From Rosa chinensis (taxonomy: Eukaryota; Streptophyta; Magnoliopsida; Rosales; Rosaceae): DNA of 64,000 nucleotides. Positions within the stretch are counted from its first letter, which is position 1; the number at the start of each line of letters is the position of its first letter. A program made the position numbers and the translations under genes. Positions 22,408 to 34,006 of the stretch are shown here, one piece after another. The notes below the pieces were generated by a model. The model searched no databases, was not told the origin of the DNA, and saw only the letters and a program-made list of their open reading frames with translations. Location of the stretch: assembly GCF_002994745.2 (NCBI RefSeq), contig NC_037088.1:65304397-65368396 (forward strand). Reading direction: 5' to 3'.

Positions 22408-25400
22408 TTATATCTTTTTCTTCTTTTTTGAACCTTTGGAAAGGAGAGGAGTCTCAGGTGAAGTAGTGGAGATGAACACTTTTTTTTCGTCTTCTTTCTT
22501 GGCTCTAAATGCCTCTAATCCCAGTTTAGGACCAGTTGGGAAGGAAAAGAAGTCTTCTTTGACATCCGAAGTCCACGCACTTTCCCTTTCAACCAATGCA
22601 CTAGACACACAGTACTGTTCTTCCACTGGTTCAATGTCATTGCAATCTCTGAAATTGTAAAATAAAATAATAATAATAATAATGAGTATTCTATTGGTCA
22701 ATGCAAATAATTAATCAGCAAGAGAATCCCAATGTATTAAGATCACACAGAAATGTAATAAAAACAAGTGTTGAGAAACTTACGGTGTGAAGCTGAACTG
22801 AACTTCAAATTCATCATTCCCTTCGATCGCGACTCGAAAAACGGATGAGCGAACAGTCTTGATATGCATTTCTTGCCCATCACCGGCAATTCTGAAGGTC
22901 GTCGCACACATATACTGATACTCAGAAGAATCAATGTTCTGACCAGTTTGCACAACACAAAAGTATCGCCCCCCTAAATGAACCAAATTCTGAGTTCTAT
23001 CCCCTAGTAACCTGCGCGGCGGATGACACTTGGCTGTTATTAACAGAGACAATGGGGTGCCCAGAAAATGTCGCCGCTTAACAATGTCACCATCCTTGTC
23101 TGAATCCCACCAGAAAGAGAAGACCAGAACCAAATCAAGATTATGCGCCAAGGCATAGATAGTACTACCTAAAACCACTGCCCTCCCATAGAAGGGATAA
23201 TAATAAGGATTCTCTGGGCTAGTCTTCACCTTGTGCCATGTTCTGCTATGAATATGAAAAGCCACCGCTTCATATTTCTTCTCAGTTTGCATGGACAATA
23301 GTATATATCCATAACAAACGGCATAACCGGTTATCTCGGTCTGTGCCTGATCTAGAGAATAATCTGGGAAAGGAGGCAATGACTCCCATGAATCACTGGC
23401 CGGATCATACCGCTCAAATGACGGTTCTTGGATCTGAGGAAAGCACAATGGCTGTGCAAGATAATACAACATCCCATATGCCGATATAACAAGACAATAC
23501 TGCTTGGTTGTCTTTGGTGGAGAAATCAGTTCTGAAACTAAGCTTTTGTCGAAGGCAAATGCATACTCGGGAGTGACAGGCTTCAGATAAGGGCATGGGA
23601 TTTGATTTACCAAAACATATAACTTGGAGAGGCTGCCAATTCTAGCACAATCAAATAAAAAGAGCTCCTCCGTCTTCCAGCCCTTACCAAATAACTCTGC
23701 TACAGGTTTGAGCATTGGTAGAGTTGAAGGGTCAGTGTTAAATCCGCCCACAGATTTACCATGCTCAAGTGGCTGAAGTTGGTCAAGTTTGATTTCGTAT
23801 ATTGCGCCAGAAAATGAATCATCCATGTCAAACTTCACCATAATAAGTATAGATTCTGCCTGGTCCACCTTCTCCATGGGAAAGCTGCACAATGGGATCA
23901 ATACAAGCCAAATAAGCTTTTTTCTTTCTTTAATAAATACCTATATAGAATGAAGACAGGTCAAGCAGGACATCTCTATTGTCAAACAATTAAATTTGAG
24001 AGTTGAAACTTTAATACAGGTACAATCAAATTACTGGCAGCACAAATTGATAGCGAACATTTTGCCTTGCTGGTTTGTCTTGATAATTTGACTAGCTAAT
24101 GAGCAAGTGATTTTTGATTGCTGACCATTCTAGGCATAATGGCTAGAAATAATAGGAATCAAAATATAGAATAAAGCCAAAGATCATCAAGTATATCTAC
24201 AACTAATTTGTATTTTTTTTACCAAACATATCTTGATGAAGAACGTACAAGTTGTAAGGCGGACAATTTTACCAAAAGACAACTTGATGTTTCAGTATCT
24301 TAATATCTAAAACTTTGATCCAAATTAAGGGTACTTTGAATTTGTGCAGTATGTATTCTTACAAAGTTACCCTTACTCAAGGCGTTGATATAGAGAAAGA
24401 AGGATCAAAATACTCAAGTGAAATTACTGTTCCCCCAAACCCAACCCCACCCCCCCTCCTCCTCCTTTTTAATAGACATCTATAGATAATGATGCTTAAT
24501 CAACCAACACAGTCTACTTTACCATCATCTCCATGTTAAAAATAGACACCTATAGAGAATGAAGATATATCAAGCCACACAATTTACTTTACTATCATTT
24601 GCAATGTTAAATATAATAAATTAGACAGCCTAAACTTCAATTCAGGCTTTCAAGGATGTTACACTTTACAGTGATATTACTAGCATATAAAATGAATAGC
24701 TAGCATTTTGCCTTGCTAATCTATGTTCGTACTTGTCTTAATTAATTTAATAGACAGCTAATGAGTAAACAGCTTTTTGTTTGCAGATCATTGCAGGCAA
24801 AATGTGTAATTACTAAAAATAAGAGTTCATAAATATATAAAAGAAATCAGAGATCATCAGATAGAACTTGAACTACAATTGATTTTATTTTTATTTTGTT
24901 CTAGCAAAAGACATCTTGATGAAAGAACATAAAAAGTTGGAAGGTGGACAATTTAACCAAAAGAAATCTTAATGTTTCAGTATCCTGTTATCTAAAAGGG
25001 TACTTTGAAATTGTGCAAATTCTTGAAATATGTATTCCAAAAAGTGAAACTTGGCAAAGTTACACTGATGAATATAGAAAAAAGGTAAAGGATCAACAAC
25101 AAATTCAAATATAAGAGAGAAAAAGTGGTACCTCTCGCCAGAAATCGAGGGTGAGGGTGCCTTGTTCATCATCTTCTCAATGGGGAAGCTGGATAATGGG
25201 ATCAGTACAAGTCAAATCACTGTTTTCCTTTCTTTTAATAGACATGTATGGATGATGAAGCCAGATTAAGCAACAGAACTTTACTATCATCTCCAATGTT
25301 AAAAATAATGAATTGGAGAACTTCAGAATCATATTACCGGCAGATCAAATAATACCTAGCACTTTTTCCTTGCCGATTTATGGTCCTATTTGTCTCAATA

Positions 25401-27094
25401 ATCTAATAGAGAGCTAATGAGTAAGCAGCCCTTTTGTTTACTGATCATTGCAGGCCAAATGTGTAATTACTAAAAATAAGAGTTGATAAATATATAATAG
25501 AATCAGAGATCACCAAATAGAACTAGAACTAGAAGTGATTTGTTTTTGTTTTACCAGAAGACATCTTGATGAAAGAACATAAAAAGTTGGAAGGTGGACA
25601 ATTTAACCAGAAGAAATCTTAATGTTTCAGTATCCTGTTATCTAAAATCATCAAAAAGGGTACTTTGAAATTGTGCAAATTCTTGAAATATGTATTAAAA
25701 AAAGTGAAACTGAGCAAAGTTACACTGATGAATATAGAAAAAAAAGGAAAAGGATCAACAACAAAATTTCAATTGCAATAAGAGACAAAAAGTGGTACCT
25801 CTCGCCAGAAATTGAGGATGAGGGTGAGGGCGCCTTGTTCATCGTCTTCTCTATGGGGAAGCTGGAGAATGGGATCAGTACAAGTCAGATCACTGTTTTC
25901 TTTTCTTTTAATAGACATGTATAGATGATGAAGCCAGAAAAAGCAACAGAACTTTACTATCATCTCCAATGTTAAAAATAATGAATTTGAGAATCAAGAC
26001 TTCAATTTAGGTTATTAAAAAGCTTCACAATCATATTACTGGCAGATCAAATAATACCCAGCATTTTTTCCCTTGCTGATTCATGTTTCTATTTATCTCA
26101 ATATTTTGATAAATAGCTAATGAGTAAGCATCTTTTTGTTTGCTGATCATTCCAAGCATAATGTGTGATTATTAACAATGGAGTTGATAAAAATCAGAGA
26201 TCATCTAATAGCACTACAAGTGATTTGTCTTTGTTCATTATTCTGCTATATATCTAAAGACTTTTCCAAAGGTTTAAAAGGTACTTTGAACTTGTGCAAG
26301 TTCTACAATATTTTTTCAAAAAAAAAAAAAAGAAGAAGAAGAAATTTCACAGCAAATATGCCCATAAACAAATACATTAAATCTGCTTATTTTTTTTGCC
26401 AGAGTTGTGAAGCTGAGTGTTCCCAAGGCATTAGCTGTTGGTCATTAATTGTAGACTAGGGTTCCTAGAAGTCATTAATGGGATATTTAATGCTTGGCAT
26501 AAACAGTAACGAAAGGAAAGAATCATCAATTTCTTAGTCTTTTTAGAAGAATAAAACAATCAACGAGATCAATTGCAGTAAGAAAGGCAACCAGTCCGGG
26601 TACCTGCTGGCATGCTCCCCCTCCGCCTTCGCCTTCTCCTCCTCCTCCTCCTCCTCATTCTTCTTCTTCTTCTTCTGCCTCTTCTTCTTCTTCTTCTTCT
26701 TCATCATCTTTTTCTTCTTTAAATCCGGATGTTTGGATTTCCTATGACTCTGGAGTTGAGCATCAGAGCGAAACGATACTCCACATATCTCACACGTATG
26801 AAGCGTATGCACACACTGCTTATGTGTTTGGAGGAGAGTATCAGAGTAAAACGATAATCCACATATCTCACAAATATGAAGCACATGGACATTCTCCCTA
26901 TGTATTTGGAGGGTGATGTTGTCGGGAAATCGCCGGTGACAGACTTCACAAGGCGGTGACATATCATGACAATCGGGACGGGGACGGCTCATGTCGCCCG
27001 TTGTTCCCTTCTTCTTCTTCTGCTTCTTCTTCTTCTTCTTCTTCTCCCCTCCCTTCATGTGGATTTGAGGCGGCAAAACGTCATCTCCGGCCAT
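22408..27094 (-). CDS. Chimeric C2H2 zinc-finger and kelch-like protein
   Basis: Five exons on the minus strand join in perfect phase: 27094-26604, 25861-25799, 25188-25132, 23884-22784 and 22648-22408 (stop). All introns are GT-AG and the sum is 1953 nt, 650 residues. Exon 1 has three C2H2 fingers (CEVCHRRF...HRENVH, CEICGLSF...HKQCVH, CEICGVSF...HRKSKH), with Lys-rich tracts before and after, and a Glu-rich linker. Exons 2 and 3 are near-duplicates encoding NKAPSPS...ISGE. Exon 4 encodes a kelch-like part (FERYDPASDSWESLPPFPDY, SRTWHKVK, HLGGRYFCV). Exon 5 is basic at its end. Fingers and Lys tracts suggest a nuclear protein; function is unknown. Exon 4 has its own ATG at 23877, so a shorter kelch-only protein is possible. 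The first three introns join AG/C, the last CC/A. Splicing across the 2.7 kb region is predicted, not shown. Confidence 0.65.
23893..26290 (-). repeat. Tandemly duplicated intron-exon block
   Basis: The word agctaatgagtaagcag recurs at about 24097, 24757, 25413 and 26117, giving units of 656-704 bp. Units ending near 23884, 25188 and 25861 each carry an acceptor followed by CTT(T/C)CCCAT and a start-like segment; one unit (about 24450-24560) has lost the exon. The block forms the introns of the zinc finger-kelch gene. Confidence 0.75.
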
Positions 27095-27209
27095 GTCGCC
27101 TCTTGTACCAGGAATTGGCAGGTCTAAAAGAACGAGGAGAGAGAATTCAGAGCGAGAGAGTCGGCTCTGAGCTAGGTTTCCGACACCTCAATACAAACTA
27201 GATCCCTCC

Positions 27210-27590
27210 CCGAAACTTTTCTCTGACCCGCTTGCATAAGCGAAGCCCGTAATGCTAAGCGGCCCTGATATATCTTTTTGGGCCTCTTTGAGATTTACTT
27301 CCGAAATATCAAAATATGTTTTTCAAATTTAGCAAAAGATTTATAAGATTTTTTTGTACGTAATTAATTTACTTCTGAAATAACTTAAAAGGCTAGGTTT
27401 TTCAAAAATATTTTTGTACCTATCTGTCCAAACCACTTTTAAATGCCTGCTTTATAACAAACCTAAAACTGGCTCAAATTTTTTTTTTTTTTTAATCTTT
27501 GAAAATGGACCCCCAAAGCAGACATAAATTATAAATAGTTAAAACATATTCATATTCTCATCCCCAAAAAAAAAAAAAATTTAAGATCAT
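27210..27590. other. Upstream region of the zinc finger-kelch gene
   Basis: AT-rich with poly(T) and poly(A) runs. It should contain the promoter of the minus-strand gene, but I cannot point to a clear TATA box. Confidence 0.35.
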
Positions 27591-27595
27591 AATTG

Positions 27596-28330
27596 TCTGT
27601 TCTCAATCTTATCTCCGATTGACTCTCCTCAAATGTGTCCCATTTGGAGTGGTCTCACTGAGAGGCTGACTACAATTTCATAATGACTGATACATAGTAT
27701 AAGCATTTTGGGATTAAAATTCTGCATCCTCTGTTCTCATCTTCGATTGACTATCCTTAAATGTGTCTCATTTGGAGTGGTTTCACCGGAAAGACCAACT
27801 ACAATGACATGGTCATAGTAGAAAGCTCAAAGAGTAAGCATTAATGGCGAAAAATAGAAACCCTAACCTGAAGAAGAAGATGAAACCTAGAGAGAACGAA
27901 GAAGAGCAACTGTTATTGAAGCTTGGTAATTTTTACAGAAAATGGACGTAACGAATACAAGCAGAGAGAAATAGCTATTTATACTAGAACATAACAGAAA
28001 ATCATTACAGCTAAGCAAACATATGCAGATCTCGCCACGTGTCCTTCATGATGCGGTCAGGATTAATTGTCCATGCAACTGAGTCAAACTGAACAGCTTG
28101 AGTTGTCCTGATTAGACCACACGTTGGTGTTCCTAGCTTACCGAGTACACTAGGCATGTTAGGCACCTTACTGCCATTAGCACTAGGCACATCACAAGCA
28201 CTAGGCACATCACCATTACTAGCAGTAGGCATACTCATTGTGCTAACAAGACCAACGTACTACAATGACATGATGACTAATACATAGTACGAGACACGAC
28301 ATTTGAAGTATTTGTAGATTTTGTCAAGAA
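27596..28330. repeat. Imperfect tandem unit with an inserted block
   Basis: A unit of about 125 bp containing caaatgtgtcccatttggagtggt occurs at 27600 and 27722, and its end recurs after 28250. One diverged unit is also at 42235 in the other copy of the segmental duplication. Between 27843 and about 28250 is a foreign block starting TGGCGAAAAA and ending GTGCTAACA, with a minus-strand TATA box near 27975 and a 75-codon frame (28238-28011) containing the repeated words VPSA and NGD. It may be a solo LTR, but target duplications were not resolved. Confidence 0.5.
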
Positions 28331-28531
28331 TTCATGAAGAATACTATATAATCTTGAACTTCAATGATACAAAGTGTACCATAAAAAAATAGTCCTAAAT
28401 CGATCACCACCTGTATTATATTCAGGACTAATTATTACTCGTGTAACATAATAGAAATCAGTTTGTGCCAGTATACCCGAAGCATGGTGACGTAGAACGT
28501 ACCTGTCATGCACGTTTCAATTCAACCAAAA

Positions 28532-28583
28532 CGGTGTTTCCTTGCTTACCAAAAAAAAAAAAAAAAAATCGGTGTTTCCTTGC
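28532..28583 (+). mobile_element. Ultra-short retroposon (5 bp body plus poly(A))
   Basis: The 14 bp CGGTGTTTCCTTGC is repeated on both sides of an insert that is only TTACC followed by 18 A and a T. This is the form of a LINE-driven insertion truncated almost to its tail. The duplicate region near 42460 lacks it. Confidence 0.75.
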
Positions 28584-28841
28584 CTTAATCTAATCTCCCC
28601 AAGATAAAGTGACCCACACACACAACTTTCCATTTTTGTTTATGCTCTTTATTTGAGCGAGGATGCTCGGATATTTGGACCAGTGTCAATTCAACCGAAA
28701 AAGAAAATCGCGATCGAAGCAATAATTATGACCCAACAAAAGCTTTTCATCTAAGATCCATTCATTTTTTGTTCAAAAACATTGAAAATAAGTACCAAAA
28801 AATCAGTAACAAACACGTTTAAACTCTCTTGTAAAAATTAA

Positions 28842-29054
28842 TCAAACATGCATATACACATCCTGTATCTCAAGAAACAAAGAGCAGATCTCAGTCATTT
28901 CTCTTCTCCTTCTGAAGACGAGAACGAGGAAGACATTTTTTAATCTAGTCGTTAGTATGTGGTCGTCGTAAATTTCATGAGCCACCCCAAGTCCTCCTAA
29001 GAATCCTATTAGGATGGGAAGAAAATTCAATGCAAATTCAAGAATCTTTATCAT
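28842..29054 (-). CDS. Small hydrophobic open frame, unrecognised
   Basis: 70 codons starting MIKILEFALNFLPILIGFLG, a plausible membrane segment, then HEIYDDH and a basic tail. The other copy of the duplication (near 47060-46900) preserves the first half, but its second half is disrupted by A-rich changes. Conservation may only reflect recent duplication. No family recognised. Confidence 0.3.
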   Translation of the reverse strand: MIKILEFALNFLPILIGFLGGLGVAHEIYDDHILTTRLKNVFLVLVFRRRREMTEICSLFLEIQDVYMHV

Positions 29055-29059
29055 TGCTT

Positions 29060-30000
29060 GGATATGTGGAGATTACGGAATGAAGCTTGTCTTTCCCTCA
29101 AACTTGCGAATATTTCAAACTTGTGCTTCTCAATGTCATTCTACTATTTTGTTTGCCCCACTATACATCATGCCTTCTACGTGAAACATTACATGTGACA
29201 TCAAATTTTGAACACATGATTCATGAATACAATTTCTGTAGATTCCCCCATTCAAGCCACAACTAGTTCATCACTTATATAATAAATTAATGATACATTA
29301 ACACACTTTGGCATTTGACTTAGTTAGCATTTAGGGAAATTAATAGGAATAAGGTTAGGTAGATACTATGTTTTCATGATATTAATTAAGTAATAATTAA
29401 CTCCCTCACAACTCTCTAACTTCTAAGTATTTATTTAGAGACGGAGTCAGAAATTATATCATATGAGAGTAAAACATCTTTAAACTGTACAAAACAATTT
29501 CAAAATAAATCATCAAACTTGATATGAACCAAATTACTTAACAACCTTGGAAGGAAAGAAATTGCTATTTTGGACCCTAATCTGTCTCCCCCAAATCAGC
29601 TCATTTCTTGAGTCAACTCATCCGATTCTTCACAGCTCTACTTATTCAGTGCTCAGTTTCAAAACAAAGAAGCTTCCATTTAAGTAATACAGAGTCTAAA
29701 GCTTATTCCCAATCCTAACGGCTAAAACATCTTAAAAACACGTTAAGGCAACTCAGCTGGAAATGTATAAACAACTACCTAGCTAGCACAATAATACTTA
29801 GGGCCACCACCCCAAAATTATATCAAAACCAAAAACCATATTTGGCTACATATATAAATTATACTTCCGTTTCCTGTAGTATCGCAACATCCCACATTCT
29901 CAAACTAAAGCACTAGATTAAAGCCTCACATCTCCCTCAAATCCTCCACTTTCCCAAGAACCAAAACCACGAGGGACGAAGTATCCACATACTAATTACC
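29060..30000. other. Intergenic DNA within the duplication
   Basis: Non-coding and well conserved with 49290-50000. No element ends. It would contain the promoter of the dead UGT gene. Confidence 0.5.
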
Positions 30001-30012
30001 ACGAGCCGATGA

Positions 30013-30405
30013 CACCGCCCCATGCATATATTGCCTCCGTCTCTGCCACTACTCCCTCCATCATTCCCAACTATCTCTCTCCCTCTCTCCTAGTGATGAT
30101 GTGCCTGAGTGTTTGACATGGCTGGACTCGCAGCCAAGTGGAAGTGTGGTGTTCCTCTGTTTTGGAAGCTTAGGATTGTTTACAAAGGAGCAGTTGGGAG
30201 AAATAGCTGTGGGGTTAGAGAGGAGCGGCCAAAGGTTCCTGTGGGTGTTCCGTAACCCACCTTCTCACAATCAAAGTGTGGCTATTGCGGTCCATCCCGA
30301 CCAGGATCTGGATTTTTGCTTCCGAATGGTTTCTTGGGTAGGACCAAGGATACGGATCTTCAGTCGAGTATATCCAACCAGGTCTTTGAGGTTAAACTGT
30401 AATTG
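30013..30405 (+). pseudogene. UGT88-like glycosyltransferase, truncated
   Basis: Two pieces of a plant family 1 UDP-glycosyltransferase are fused. First comes [12 protein letters not shown] (about 30023-30060), an N-terminal segment. After an internal deletion and a frame change at about 30091 follow [20 protein letters not shown], the start of the C-terminal domain, then [20 protein letters not shown]. The family (about 480 residues) moves glucose from UDP-glucose to flavonoids; UGT88 members are common in Rosaceae. One T is missing in the run near 30313, which shifts the frame before LLPDG. The PSPG box with the sugar-nucleotide site is absent. The same internal deletion is in the copy at 50013-50370, so it predates the segmental duplication. 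Confidence 0.88.
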
Positions 30406-31079
30406 ACATGGGTGATATAAAATTTATGAAAACTGAGATGGTGTTTTTTGGAAGAGAAAAATTCAGTTACCGTCACCAAACTATTCTGTCAAAGCCAATT
30501 TGATACTCGAACTCTCAAAAGTATCAATGTGATACCCAAAGACCTAAATTGGCATCAATGTGATACTTCCGTCCAAAATTTCTGACGGCGCCATTTGTTT
30601 GGTGACGTGGCAAGCACGTGGGTCCCAAAAAAAAGTGAAATGACCCATTTACCCTTTTTTTTTATAGAAAAATTCAGTTACCGTCCGCAAACTATTCTGT
30701 TAAGGCCAATTTGATACCCGGACTCTCAAAAGTATCAATGTGATACCCAAAGACCTAAATTGGCATCAACGTGATACTTCCGTTCAAAATTTCTGACGGC
30801 GCCGTTTGTTTGCTGATGTGGCAAGCACGTGGGTCCAAAAAAAATGTGAAATGACCCATTTACCTAAATCGAGCAATTGACAGTGTGTGGGAGAAGCCAA
30901 AGGTACCAAGTACCAGCTGGCAAGTCTTTTTCTTGATCTAATTGTGCTCAATTGCTATCTGGGTTGGTTTTGCTTTTTTGGTTTATGCTGGGTTTGTTTT
31001 TAGTTCTTATATACATGAATTCATGTTATATGTTGCTTTGGCCTTATGATTGTGATTTTGATCGAAGTATTTGGTATAT

Positions 31080-31572
31080 GTTGTTACTGACATGACGGCG
31101 GCAGTGGAGGAGGAGGATGCTGAGGTTGTGGCGGTGGAGGAGGGGGTTTGATGAATGGAGGTTCTATTAGCGAATGGGTGACGGTCTCTGCGAAGAAAGA
31201 AGATGGTTGGTGGAGCTAAGGTTCACCAAAATTTGGTGTGCAGCGAACCAGTTTTCCAGTTGGTTGTCCCGGAAGAGGAAAGCTACTGAGCGGAGAAAAA
31301 GGAAATCGGTTTTGGCGGATAAGAAGATATGGGTGTCTCTGGGTGCCCAGAGCAGTTTTCTGGGTGCAGAAAGACTTGATTTTTTTTTTTTTGTTAATCG
31401 TGTCACCCAACTTTCGTTTTGGGTCTGTCTGCTGGGAGTTGAATGCGAAGAACATGGATTTGTAGCAGGAATTGGAGAGGATGATGGCAGCGTTGGTGAT
31501 GGTTTGGGCGGAGGGGAAGGAGATGAGAGAGAGGAGGAGGAGGACTGAGTTTGAAGAAGAAGCATAAGCCAT
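31080..31572 (-). pseudogene. Captured gene fragment with signal peptide
   Basis: On the minus strand an ATG at 31572 opens 118 codons. The start MAYASSSNSVLLLLSLISFP is a good secretory signal peptide, followed by ITNAAIILSNSCYKSM, which resembles the opening of fasciclin-like arabinogalactan proteins. The match fades after about 40 residues and the frame changes. Further on (31160-31080) another frame encodes a proline-rich stretch. The GC content is higher than in the surrounding element, which fits capture of a host exon by a MULE. The family assignment is tentative. Confidence 0.4.
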
Positions 31573-32135
31573 TTTTCTTTGATTCTTGGGTGGAAGAGAA
31601 GGAGCGGAGCTTGCGGTGGCTTGGCTAGAACAAAATCCCAGAAGAAGAAGAAAAAGAAGAAAAATGAAAAGAAAAAAAATGAATTAACAAAAAAAAGGGT
31701 AAATTGGTCATTTCACTTTTTTTTTCCCCACTTGTTTGCCATGTCAGCAAATGATATGAGCATTTTAATGCGATATATTAGTAGTTAATTCCTTAACCGA
31801 ATCGATTTTTAACTGAATTTATATTTTTAGGTACATTGGAGTAGATGAAGAAGAAGTGAGTGTTACGTCCATAATTACCTAGAAATAATGGAGAAAAATG
31901 GAAATGTACTAAAAAAGTCAATTTTACACATTTTCCTACTCCGGCTAGGAGAAACCAAGCCAAGCAAGGAAGAAGGAGCGGCCGCCTGACTACATGAACT
32001 CGAAATGAGCTGAAACTCTGTGGATCCATTCTAGACATCCTAAGAAACATTTCTTATGAAGAGTGTAAGATCCAGATAGAAGTGGAAGGCCTTCAAAAGA
32101 TCAGTCCAATTTTCTGCAGAAGCAAAACTGGAAAA

Positions 32136-33003
32136 TGATACACTCAAAGCAAGCATATAATTTAACCCTATAAATATCATTAGTAGTATAAGCAAGTATG
32201 GATCGTTCTATTCCGGAGATTGAGGGTACACCTGTCAATGTAAGACAAATTAAACAATTAAAATAAAAACAAAGTATAATATTTACACATATGAACACTA
32301 TTCACGAAATTAGGAGGGTTTTTGGTTTTGGTTTTCGAAAAATAAAAGAAAGAATAAAAACTAAGTATAAACAAAAACACAACTACAAGAATGAAATGTA
32401 AGAAACAAAGATCAAAACCAAGTTTATAATTGAATTCGAATTAACCTTATAGTTGTTCTTCCAAGTCATGTGAAAGGAGTTGATCATGTGAAACGTTAGA
32501 AAGCAAACGATTTCCCATATTTTACTTTCAATGCTAATTAACCTAAGTGAAAGCACAAAGATTAATCCTATCAAACATGCATTCAAGCTCTAGAAAGCTA
32601 GACAATCATAACATGTTCAATGCATGAAACACATAGAAAGGCTATCAACTCAAGTGTGCAACTTAGTATGAAGAAGTCCACCTAATTGCAATCTTTTTTC
32701 AATTGAATTCGATTTTAGTCCAAAACTTTTACTACTTTCGATTCAAGTTCACAAAACAATAAGTTGAATCATGTTCTTAAATCTAACACCACTCATACAT
32801 AAACCCTAAAAGTTTCGAACCAATTAGAATAAACATACAAAAGATAAATGAGAAATAGAAACTACAAAAATATAAACTTTCTACAATAAGGAACTTTCCC
32901 AATCAAAGAATGGAAACTTTCCCAAACAGGGATTTTTCAAGGAAATAACACAAGAAATGTAGGGAAATGGCAGTTAAAACGTCGCATTAAAATGCTCCTA
33001 TCA
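32136..33003 (-). mobile_element. Solo LTR C inside LTR A
   Basis: 868 bp in minus orientation, starting (plus-strand view) TGATACACTCAAAG and ending GCTCCTATCA. Perfect duplications GAAAA lie at 32131-32135 and 33004-33008, and LTR A sequence resumes exactly after it. It is a shorter relative of LTR A/B. Confidence 0.88.
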
Positions 33004-33159
33004 GAAAACTGGACCTGTAAGGAGTCCAACAGCATTTTCGGCCCAACCACTATACTAAAAGCTCTGAAATTTGACCAGGATGATCTACACTCATAGTGGA
33101 ATATTTGTTATGAAGAAGTCACGGTCAAAATATGAAGTCTTGGTGGAGAATTAATTGAA

Positions 33160-33311
33160 TGAAAAATGAGTAGAAAGTGGCTTAAACCTAACAAAATCCA
33201 TTAGTGTTTAAGTGCTTAAACCTAACAATTCCATTAGTGTTTAAGTGCTCAAACCTAACCCATCATGATTTGTTTAAGGCCAAACATTATGGCTTGATAG
33301 CCTATAAATAG
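33160..33311 (+). promoter_or_regulatory. U3 direct repeats and TATA box of LTR A
   Basis: A 33 bp word containing cttaaacctaacaattccat is repeated two to three times just upstream of CTATAAATAGAGG (33302-33314). LTR B has three exact-spaced copies in the same place. Confidence 0.6.
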
Positions 33312-34006
33312 AGGCTACAAAGAAGTAACAACACATTCCTTCATCCATCTCATCTTCTTTGTCTCTCCATCTCCTCTCCATTTTCCTTAGTTCTTAGTTT
33401 CATTTCTTTTCCATTCTCTTAATTCTTAGTTCTGCATCTTCAAGCAAAGAGAAGAAGAAGAAAAAGCTGTGAGCAATCCTAGCTGCCATCGTTCCACCTT
33501 GTGCCGTGATAGTGAAGCATTGCTTTCAAGATTCAAGATCAACGTCTCAAGCTCTTCATCATCCACTCCATTCACGGTGTAATTCAATCTTTTTCCTTGT
33601 AACCTCTTTTGGTTTTCTTTGTTTGGATTTGTAGAACTATGAATTATAGTTAACAAATAAAGTTTTTGAATTCCATAATTGTGATTCTAAGTTGCTTATG
33701 TGAGTTTGTTCGATTGAATTTGCTTGATAGAAAACTTTTATATGTTTATCTTATTTGGGTTGACACTTATAGGATTTGCATGTAATCGGTGCTAGATTTA
33801 GGTAAACGATTCACCTAATAGTTTTGTGAACCTAAATCACAAGTAGTAAAGGCTTTGGACAAAGGTCGAATTCAATTTAAGAGGATTGCAAATAGGTGAA
33901 CTTATTCATACTAGGTTGTGCACTTAAGTTGATAACCTTTCTCTATGCTTCTTGTGTTGAACATGTTTTGATTAGCTAGCTTTCTAGACTTTGATTGCAT
34001 GTTTAA

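Noticed and set aside
26719..26967. Open frame overlapping the zinc-finger exon in another frame
   Set aside because: It lies fully inside the C2H2-coding exon, whose finger motifs are unmistakable.
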